The position numbers were made by a program, and so were the translations under genes. This document shows, in pieces, positions 33,457-39,485 of a DNA stretch of 39,485 nt. The notes beneath the pieces are model-generated. The model made no database searches, had not been told where the DNA came from, and was given only the letters and a program-made list of their open reading frames with translations. Within the stretch, counting starts at the first letter, position 1; each line of letters opens with the position of its first letter. The DNA is from an uncultured Alphaproteobacteria bacterium (GTDB lineage: Bacteria; Pseudomonadota; Alphaproteobacteria; RF32; CAG-239): assembly GCA_944392265.1 (NCBI GenBank), contig CALXWC010000015.1, forward strand, positions 1 through 39,485, written 5' to 3'.

Positions 33457-34527
33457 CTATTTTACCAACAATGCCAACAAACCAAAAATTGCCAAGATAA
33501 ATCCGACAATCCAAAAACGCAAAACAACCGTTGTCTCTTTCCAACCGAGTTGCTCAAAATGGTGATGAATGGGGGCCATCAAGAAAACACGTTTTCCGGT
33601 TCTTTTGTACCAAAAAACCTGAATCATAACGGATAATGCTTCCAAAACAAAAATACCACCGACAATTGCCAACAAAATTTCTTGTTTCAAAATCACGGAT
33701 ATTGTACCAAGCAAAGCACCCAATGCCAAAGAGCCCGTATCCCCCATAAAGACTTTTGCCGGAGGAGCATTAAACCACAAAAATCCCACACAACCGCCAA
33801 CAACGGCAGCGCAAACTATCGCAATTTCTTTAGCTCCGGCAATTGGTGTGATGTAAAAATATTGAGCCAAATTTCCACCGCAGATGGCAGCCACAATCAT
33901 AAAGAAAGAAAAAGCCACGACTAAAAGACCGCCGGCCAATCCATCCAAACCATCGCTCAAATTAACGGCATTTGAGGCTCCGACAATAACTACCATTGCC
34001 AAAGGAATATAAAAGTAAGATAAATTAATAGCCAAAGACTTAAAGTAAGGAAAGCTCAAAACATATCTGTTTTCTTCTGCCGCAAAATAAGAAGTTACAC
34101 CAACGGCAACCAATGCGGTAGAAAATTGTAAAAACAACTTCATTTTAGCGCTCATGGCATTAGAGGTTTCCTTGGTTACTTTTACATAATCATCAACAAA
34201 ACCCACAAAGCCATAAACCAACAACACCAACACGCAAATCCAAACCAATGGATTAAATAAATCTGCAAACAACAAAACAGACAAAATACTTGTACCCAAA
34301 ATCAACAAACCACCCATTGTCGGTGTTCCTTTTTTGGCCAAATGTGTTTGCGGTCCATCTTCTCTGATAGGTTGCCCGTGAGCCTGATGATGTCTTAAAA
34401 GTTCAATAAATTTATTACCAAATATCAAAGATATAACTATTGGTAAAATAAAGGCGCAAAAAGTGCGAAAATGCAATGCGCCCAGCTCTGTTGAAGCTGA
34501 TAATAAGCTATGTAAATAAGTAAGCAT
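33457..34527 (-). CDS. mraY: Phospho-N-acetylmuramoyl-pentapeptide transferase
   Basis: A ten-helix membrane enzyme that makes lipid I by moving phospho-MurNAc-pentapeptide to undecaprenyl phosphate. Catalytic segments are GFVDDYVKV (Asp112-Asp113), NLSDGLDGLAGG, FMGDTGSLALG and the cytoplasmic MAPIHHHFE. GTPTMGG near 68 is also typical. The 356 residues are normal. The ATG has no Shine-Dalgarno sequence. It appears to be the first gene of this shortened division cluster: the terminator of the perM operon lies 90 bases upstream. murE and murF, usually just before it, are not there. Confidence 0.97.
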   Translation of the reverse strand: MLTYLHSLLSASTELGALHFRTFCAFILPIVISLIFGNKFIELLRHHQAHGQPIREDGPQTHLAKKGTPTMGGLLILGTSILSVLLFADLFNPLVWICVLVLLVYGFVGFVDDYVKVTKETSNAMSAKMKLFLQFSTALVAVGVTSYFAAEENRYVLSFPYFKSLAINLSYFYIPLAMVVIVGASNAVNLSDGLDGLAGGLLVVAFSFFMIVAAICGGNLAQYFYITPIAGAKEIAIVCAAVVGGCVGFLWFNAPPAKVFMGDTGSLALGALLGTISVILKQEILLAIVGGIFVLEALSVMIQVFWYKRTGKRVFLMAPIHHHFEQLGWKETTVVLRFWIVGFILAIFGLLALLVK

Positions 34528-34617
34528 AACGAATATATTCCCAAATTAAATCTAGATTTGGAAAGAGTGTATAAAATAAAGTCTAAATTTTTATTAAAAA
34601 AATATAAATGATTATAA

Positions 34618-34648
34618 AAAAAACGCATCTTTGTAAGATGCGTTTTTT
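34618..34648 (-). terminator. Intrinsic terminator after perM
   Basis: A stem (34618-34631 with 34635-34648, core ACGCATCTT/AAGATGCGT) with a TGT loop lies 3 bases beyond the perM stop. A T-run follows on the minus strand. It separates the ndk-perM operon from mraY. Confidence 0.93.
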
Positions 34649-34651
34649 AGC

Positions 34652-35719
34652 TTAATCTTCCAAATATAAAGAACTATGTTTATAATTCTCTATGGCATGT
34701 CTGATTAATACACCGATTATTGCGGCCACCGGAACGGCAATCATCAAACCTAAAAATCCAAGCAACACACCACCGGCCAACAATGCAAACATCACCCATA
34801 CCGGATGCAAGCCCACACTATCGCCCACCAATTTCGGGGTAAGGAAGTTTCCTTCCAAAAATTGTCCAAGAGCAAACACACCGGCAACAGCCAAAATTCT
34901 TCCTGGTTCACTAAATTGGGCAAGCGCGATGGCCATACTGACCACAAAGCCAGAAATACTGCCCACATACGGAATAAAAGAAATAATTCCGGCTAAGAAA
35001 CCAATCATCACGCCCAAATCCAAACCAACAATATACAAACCGCAAGCATAAAACGTACCAAGCAAAACGCAAACGCTTAGCTGTCCGCGAATAAAGCTGG
35101 CAATAATCGTATCTATTTCTCTCATTTGTTTTTCAATGACTTTTTTAGAGCGTCTGGGCAACAAACTTCTAACTTTGTCAACAAAATTATTCCAATCTCT
35201 TACCATATAAAAAGCCACCACCGGAGTAATGAGGAGCAAAGAAACAACATTAAAGAAAGCAAAACCGCCGGAAATAACACTGGCAATAACTTTTCCGAAC
35301 ACTTTCATTGCATTAGCCATATTATTTTGAATATATTGGCGAATTTTTTCAGCCTCCAAGCTTGGAAAACGCTGTTGCAACTCAATAAAAATCGGCTCAA
35401 TTTTTTTCATCAAGGCAGAAATATATGCCGGCAAAGAGCTCAAAAATTGGCTAACTTGTTCTTGAATAACGCCAAGCAAGAGCAACAAGAGCGGAAATAC
35501 GATTAAAACAACCAAAAGCAAAACCAAAATTGTTGCCCAAGTGCGTGACATTCCAAACTTTTCAAATCTGTCTGCCAACGGGTCCAATAAATAACCAATA
35601 ATCAAACCGGCGACAAATGGTAACAATACAGAGCGCAAAACATAGACAGAGATGCAAAACGCCACAAACAAAGTAAGCCAAATCAACCAATTATAGCTTG
35701 TTTTCTTAACTTCAGGCAC
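34652..35719 (-). CDS. perM: AI-2E/PerM family membrane transporter
   Basis: A polytopic protein of the AI-2E exporter superfamily (UPF0118). Members carry diverse small molecules or Na+/H+, and the substrate here is unknown. Eight membrane segments are visible, with characteristic segments PFVAGLIIGYLLDPLADRFE near the N-terminus, IRGQLSVCVLLGTFYACGL in the middle, then SFIPYVGSISGFV, and GNFLTPKLVGDSVGLHPVWVMF-type residues near 300. The 355 residues are normal. The start is GTG at 35719, with GGGAGA 6 bases upstream. It is 19 bases after the DUF2066-like gene and ends in the terminator at 34618. Confidence 0.93.
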   Translation of the reverse strand: MPEVKKTSYNWLIWLTLFVAFCISVYVLRSVLLPFVAGLIIGYLLDPLADRFEKFGMSRTWATILVLLLVVLIVFPLLLLLLGVIQEQVSQFLSSLPAYISALMKKIEPIFIELQQRFPSLEAEKIRQYIQNNMANAMKVFGKVIASVISGGFAFFNVVSLLLITPVVAFYMVRDWNNFVDKVRSLLPRRSKKVIEKQMREIDTIIASFIRGQLSVCVLLGTFYACGLYIVGLDLGVMIGFLAGIISFIPYVGSISGFVVSMAIALAQFSEPGRILAVAGVFALGQFLEGNFLTPKLVGDSVGLHPVWVMFALLAGGVLLGFLGLMIAVPVAAIIGVLIRHAIENYKHSSLYLED

Positions 35720-35738
35720 AAGATTTCTCCCAATACAA

Positions 35739-36794
35739 TTAATATTCTAACAAATAAAAGTCATCATATTTCTTAAAGTTAAATCCTAGACGACGCAACG
35801 CACCCCAAACTTGATTTTCATCACCAATAACATCCATTTTGAATTGAACCTTGTTATCTCCGAGAGCAATGAGATTAAGATGTTTTACATAAGAAACAGA
35901 TTTAAGCTTTCTTTCCACACGAACCCAATCAGACAACTTGTTGTAGTTATAAATCACCATCAAAGTTGACTGCATTTTGTTTTGTTCCATATTGGCATTT
36001 TTAACACTGTCTTCAATTTTTGCTTTAACGGTATATAATGCCTTTTGCATAAGCATATCTTTGTTTTTTCTATCTCCAGAGATTAACATTTCTTCAGGCG
36101 CTTTTTTAGATTTCAAAGAAGAAACATTAACTTTAAGACCTTCAATTCCATCAAAATAAGCATCCAAAACATACACATCAGCAGCATTGGTATTTAAGGC
36201 AATTTCTTGCAAAGCTTCTTGATTATAAGCCAAAGCTTTTTCAGCATTAAAGTCTAGCTTTTCAGCTTCTGCTGAAGATAAAGGAACAATATCTATAAGC
36301 CCTTGCGGAACAGACATATTTTGCCAAGCTTGCAGCCAAATATTTTCTTCTTCCCACAAAAGCGGTCTGTCAGACATAAACTCTCTATAAACGGGTACAA
36401 CTACGATTTTAGAGGGTGCCCCTATCATCATGGGAATATTTTTTTCTTGCAAATAAGTCTTAAATACCGGTTCATTAATCTTAACTTTTAATTCTGCCAA
36501 ATAACGAACATTTGAAGATTTTTCTGAAACGACGGAAATTTCTTGAATAAAGTTAATCAATTGGTCATCCGTCATTTGGTATAAGACTTGTGTTTCTGAA
36601 GGAACAACATTTTTCTTAACCACAGTTTCAAAAGCTTGGCGCATTGCTGACTGCATAGCTTTTTCACGAGCTGTTGCAGCATTCACATCCGTTACATCAA
36701 CCTTAATGCTTACCTCATAGGCAGACTGAGCCCACGCTCCACCGGCCATACAACACAAAAATAAAGCGATGATAAAACTTTTGAAACGCAACAC
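35739..36794 (-). CDS. DUF2066-like secreted protein
   Basis: A 351-residue exported protein. The signal peptide is about 22 residues, ending GGAWA before QS. The early domain reads AYEVSIKVDVTDVNAATARE, then AMRQAFETVV, the pattern of DUF2066 proteins, whose function is unknown. A later segment has APSKIVVVPVYRE and LLWEEENIWLQAW. The C-terminal ~70 residues contain two short alpha/beta units. The start is GTG at 36794, decided by AGGAGG 5 bases upstream. It lies 9 bases after ndk and 19 before perM. DUF2066-permease neighbours are, to my recollection, frequent in Proteobacteria, but no joint role is known. Confidence 0.8.
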   Translation of the reverse strand: MLRFKSFIIALFLCCMAGGAWAQSAYEVSIKVDVTDVNAATAREKAMQSAMRQAFETVVKKNVVPSETQVLYQMTDDQLINFIQEISVVSEKSSNVRYLAELKVKINEPVFKTYLQEKNIPMMIGAPSKIVVVPVYREFMSDRPLLWEEENIWLQAWQNMSVPQGLIDIVPLSSAEAEKLDFNAEKALAYNQEALQEIALNTNAADVYVLDAYFDGIEGLKVNVSSLKSKKAPEEMLISGDRKNKDMLMQKALYTVKAKIEDSVKNANMEQNKMQSTLMVIYNYNKLSDWVRVERKLKSVSYVKHLNLIALGDNKVQFKMDVIGDENQVWGALRRLGFNFKKYDDFYLLEY

Positions 36795-36803
36795 AAGGAC
36801 CTC

Positions 36804-37220
36804 CTATTCAAAAATCTCCAATTTATTAAAGAAGAAAGCAACTTCACGAGCAGCACTTTCCGGACTATCGGAACCATGCACACTGTTATGTGTAATAGAT
36901 TCGCCGAAAGTTCTGCGAATTGTGCCTTCTTCAGCAGCAGCCGGATTGGTCACACCCATAATTTTGCGATAATCTTCAATCACATTTTCACCTTGCAAAA
37001 CTTGAACCACCACGGGAGCAGAAGTCATATATTCGACCAAACCGTCATAAAAAGCCTTGTCTTTGTGTTCAATATAAAATTCTTGAGCTTGTTCTTTTGT
37101 TAAACGAATGCGTTTTTGAGCAACGATTCTCAAACCTGCATCTTCAATCATGGCATTAATTTTTCCGGTAATATTACGAACAACGGCATCAGGTTTGATA
37201 ATAGATAATGTTTTTTGCAT
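36804..37220 (-). CDS. ndk: Nucleoside-diphosphate kinase
   Basis: A cytoplasmic enzyme that equalises nucleoside triphosphate pools by transferring the gamma phosphate through a phosphohistidine. The 138 residues match the family. [10 protein letters not shown] (4-13) is the N-terminal signature, with [15 protein letters not shown], and the catalytic His115 lies in HNSVHGSDS. The [12 protein letters not shown] segment is also typical. AGAGGA lies 3 bases before the ATG. It appears to lead an operon with the DUF2066-like gene and perM. The 170-base gap to pta, transcribed the other way, should hold both promoters, but I see no convincing match. Confidence 0.98.
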   Translation of the reverse strand: MQKTLSIIKPDAVVRNITGKINAMIEDAGLRIVAQKRIRLTKEQAQEFYIEHKDKAFYDGLVEYMTSAPVVVQVLQGENVIEDYRKIMGVTNPAAAEEGTIRRTFGESITHNSVHGSDSPESAAREVAFFFNKLEIFE

Positions 37221-37390
37221 TTTTCCTCTCTAACATAAAAAAACATAAAATTTGGCTTAATGCTAAAACAAAAACAAAAAATAATCAAAAGTTTTTATTA
37301 CACAATCAATAATTTTTATAGACTTTTTATATATTGAAGAGTAAACAAGAAGAAAATTAAATATTAATCAAGAAAAAACAGAGGATAATC

Positions 37391-38395
37391 ATGTTAGAGA
37401 GCAAATTTATTCAAAATGTTTTGGCTGAAGCCAAAAAACATTACAAAACCATTGTGTTACCAGAAGGCGAAGATTTGCGCGTATTAAAAGCCGCTCACCT
37501 TATTAATAAAGATAAAATCTGCAAAATTATTTTGCTTGGTGATGAAGCTCAAATCAAATCAGATTTCGCTAAAAACGGATGGGATCTTGATGGTATTGAA
37601 ATTATCAATCCTGCTACTTCAGAAAAATTGGAAGCTTATACCAATTTATTATATGAATTGCGCAAAGCTAAAGGTATGACTGAAGAAGAAGCTAAAAAAA
37701 CCGCTTTGATTCCAAACTATTTCGGAACATTGATGATTAAAGCTGGAGATGCTGACGGTATGGTATCTGGTGCCAACCACTCCACAGCCGACACGGTTCG
37801 TCCGGCATTGCAAATCATCAAATCAGCCCACAAAGACAGAGGTGTTTCTTCATTCTTGGTTATGGTCTCTAACGACAAACCTTATGTCTTCTCTGATTGC
37901 GGTGTTGTTATCAACCCAACCGCAAAAGAATTAGCCGACATTGCTTTGGAAGCCTCTTTATCTGCTATCAAATTTGGTTTTGAACCACGCGTTGCCATGT
38001 TAACATATTCAACATACGGTTCAGGAAAAGGTGAACAAGTAGACAAAGTTGTTGAAGCTACCAAATTGGCAAAAGAAGCCTTGAAAACAGATGAATTCAA
38101 AGATTTGCATATTGAACTTGATGGTGAGCTCCAAGCCGACGCTGCTTTAGATGCCGTTGTTGCTAAGAAAAAAGCTCCGGAAAGCCATGTTGCAGGCCAA
38201 GCAAATGTTTTGGTATTCCCTAACTTGGAAGCCGGAAACATCGGTTACAAATTATTGCAACGTTTAGGCGGTTGCGAAGCTTACGGTCCTGTTTTGCAAG
38301 GTTTGAATGCCCCTGTTAATGACTTGTCTCGCGGTGCATTTGCCGAAGATATTGTTGGTGTAATTGCAATCACCGCTCTCCAAGCTGTTAAATAA
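37391..38395 (+). CDS. pta: Phosphate acetyltransferase
   Basis: Converts acetyl-CoA and phosphate to acetyl phosphate and CoA. This is the short form (334 residues) lacking the N-terminal regulatory domain of the E. coli enzyme. Signatures are IVLPEGEDLRVLKAA near residue 20, KAGDADGMVSGANHSTADTVRPALQII (~118-145; two halves, GDADGMVSGA and STADTVRPAL), then SDCGVVINPTA, LTYSTYGSGKG, and ANVLVFPNLEAGNIGYK. AGAGGA lies 5 bases before the ATG. It is followed 20 bases later by ackA, the usual fermentative acetate/ATP pair. Confidence 0.97.
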   Translation: MLESKFIQNVLAEAKKHYKTIVLPEGEDLRVLKAAHLINKDKICKIILLGDEAQIKSDFAKNGWDLDGIEIINPATSEKLEAYTNLLYELRKAKGMTEEEAKKTALIPNYFGTLMIKAGDADGMVSGANHSTADTVRPALQIIKSAHKDRGVSSFLVMVSNDKPYVFSDCGVVINPTAKELADIALEASLSAIKFGFEPRVAMLTYSTYGSGKGEQVDKVVEATKLAKEALKTDEFKDLHIELDGELQADAALDAVVAKKKAPESHVAGQANVLVFPNLEAGNIGYKLLQRLGGCEAYGPVLQGLNAPVNDLSRGAFAEDIVGVIAITALQAVK

Positions 38396-38415
38396 GAATA
38401 AGGAAAGAAAAAGAT

Positions 38416-39485
38416 ATGAAAAAAATTCTCGTATTAAATGCCGGTTCATCCACATTAAAATATCAACTTTTCAACGTTGATGGCGAAAACTACGAAGTTG
38501 TTGCTAAAGGTAACGCTGAACGTATTGGTCGTGATGCTTCTTTCGTCGGCATCAAATATGCCAATGGCGACAAAAAAGAAGTTCAGGTAGATTTGCCAAA
38601 CCATGATGCTGCTTTCAAAGAAGTTATGAAGTTATTGATGGATGGTGTTATCTCCGACTTAAACGAAATTTCTGCTATTGGTCACCGCATTGTTCAAGGT
38701 GGTTCAATCTTCAAAAAGTCCACCCTTGTTAATGATGAAGTTATCGAACAAATTGCTGACTTAGGCACTTTGGCTCCATTGCACAATCCGGCTGCCGTTT
38801 TGGTTATCAAAGCCGTTAAGAAACAATTACCGAATGTTAAACAAGTAACTGTTTTTGATACAGCTTTCCACCAAACCATGCCTTATGAAGCATATACCTA
38901 TGCTTTGCCGACCGAACAAATTGAAAAATACAAAATTCGTCGTTACGGTGCTCATGGTACTTCTCACAAATTTGTTGCAGAAGAAGCGGCCAAAATCATT
39001 GGCAAAAACAGCCGCATCATCACTTGCCACATTGGTAGCGGTGCTTCCATTACAGCTGTTAAAAACGGAGAATGCATTGATACCTCTATGGGTATGACCC
39101 CATTAGCCGGTATTGTTATGGATACCCGTTGCGGTGATATTGACCCATATATTCCGCTTTATATCATGAAAACTCAAGGCTTGAGCGTTGATGAAGTTAA
39201 CGATATGTTGAACCGTAAATCAGGTAAAGCAGGTTTAACCGGTTACAGCGATTCGCGTGACTTTGAAGCTGCATATAATCGTGGTGAACCGGCCGTCATT
39301 GATGCCATGAAATGCTATATTTACAATATTGCCAAATTCATTGGTGCTTACACTATGGCTATGGGTGGCGTTGATGCACTTGTTTTCACAGCCGGTGTTG
39401 GTGAAAACTCTGCTTTGGTCAGAAAATTGATTATCGAAAGAGTATCTGCTTTGGGTATTGAATTGGATGAAGAAAAGAACCAAAT
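38416..39485 (+). CDS. ackA: Acetate kinase (3' end beyond the window)
   Basis: Interconverts acetyl phosphate plus ADP and acetate plus ATP; together with pta it yields ATP from acetyl-CoA. 356 codons are present; the usual length is ~400, so about 45 are missing at the edge. Visible segments are VLNAGSSTLKYQLF (Asn8), GHRIVQGG (Arg91), TVFDTAFHQTMP, RRYGAHGTSH (His180), CHIGSGAS, DTSMGMTPLAG, MDTRCGDIDP (Arg238) and FTAGVGENSA. Several differ from the common forms: GHRxxHGG has Gln94, the HxGNG loop has Ser208, and the MGTR segment has Asp236. Catalytic Arg91, His180 and Arg238 remain. AAGGA lies about 10 bases upstream of the ATG; it follows pta by 20 bases. Confidence 0.95.
   Translation, partial: MKKILVLNAGSSTLKYQLFNVDGENYEVVAKGNAERIGRDASFVGIKYANGDKKEVQVDLPNHDAAFKEVMKLLMDGVISDLNEISAIGHRIVQGGSIFKKSTLVNDEVIEQIADLGTLAPLHNPAAVLVIKAVKKQLPNVKQVTVFDTAFHQTMPYEAYTYALPTEQIEKYKIRRYGAHGTSHKFVAEEAAKIIGKNSRIITCHIGSGASITAVKNGECIDTSMGMTPLAGIVMDTRCGDIDPYIPLYIMKTQGLSVDEVNDMLNRKSGKAGLTGYSDSRDFEAAYNRGEPAVIDAMKCYIYNIAKFIGAYTMAMGGVDALVFTAGVGENSALVRKLIIERVSALGIELDEEKNQ

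Noticed and set aside
37221..37390. Search for promoters between ndk and pta
   Set aside because: AT-rich sequence gives many partial matches, for example TTGAAG at 37334, but none with a good -10 at the right distance, so no feature is reported.
1..39485. CRISPR arrays, insertion sequences, rRNA and tRNA genes
   Set aside because: I saw no regularly spaced direct repeats, transposase-like frames, terminal inverted repeats or tRNA-like cloverleaf segments anywhere in the window.

Overview
The window is an AT-rich stretch of a bacterial chromosome with dense housekeeping content. I read it as an uncultured, probably host-associated or anaerobic alphaproteobacterium. The main signals are a ChpT-type histidine phosphotransferase, an hpnC-hpnD-hpnE squalene block, a folate-dependent TrmFO, an FtsZ with a long acidic linker ending in an alphaproteobacterial-type tail peptide, and a phosphate acetyltransferase-acetate kinase pair. 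The lineage is inferred; no rRNA or tRNA gene is present to confirm it. No gene-free stretch longer than 300 bases exists; the longest gaps are 376-628 and 16779-17006.

Layout. 1-4663 (minus): the clipped start of a probable sugar/polysaccharide gene, a small orphan ORF, and an unusual 1344-residue protein with internal repeats and a C-terminal acetyltransferase-like region. 4829-6781 (plus): gpsA and a HAD phosphatase. 6838-11228 (minus): a Na+/Ca2+-type antiporter, an orphan gene, then an operon of a WG-repeat lipoprotein and a membrane phosphoglycerol transferase fused to a glycerophosphodiesterase-like domain. 11359-14782 (plus): a GlgX-like debranching enzyme between two further HAD-type phosphatases. 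14803-16778 (minus): a small membrane protein and a Ser-rich lipoprotein with a glutathionylspermidine-synthase-like ATP-grasp enzyme (an YgiB-YgiC-like pair). 17007-18947 (plus): the carbon-starvation/pyruvate transporter cstA.

19007-21986 (minus) is a compact signalling operon: secreted protein, ChpT-like phosphotransferase, single-domain receiver, CheR methyltransferase. 22139-26242 (plus) is trmFO-hpnC-hpnD-hpnE, overlapping or nearly touching, making squalene from farnesyl diphosphate. 26289-34527 (minus) is a reduced dcw cluster, mraY-ftsW-murG-murB-ftsQ-ftsA-ftsZ, from which murD, murC and ddl are absent. 34652-37220 (minus) is ndk, a DUF2066-like secreted protein and a PerM-type permease. 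37391-39485 (plus) is pta-ackA, with ackA cut by the window end.

Most operon ends carry clear intrinsic terminators, four of them at convergent junctions where one hairpin can serve both strands. Several good sigma70-like promoters are visible. Starts are mostly preceded by a Shine-Dalgarno sequence, but a few genes have none, and several division/envelope genes use GTG or TTG.

The most unusual items are the repeat-plus-tandem-GNAT giant protein, the OpgB-like/GDPD fusion, the stripped dcw cluster, the shortened HpnE, the ChpT-receiver-CheR operon and the altered acetate kinase motifs.
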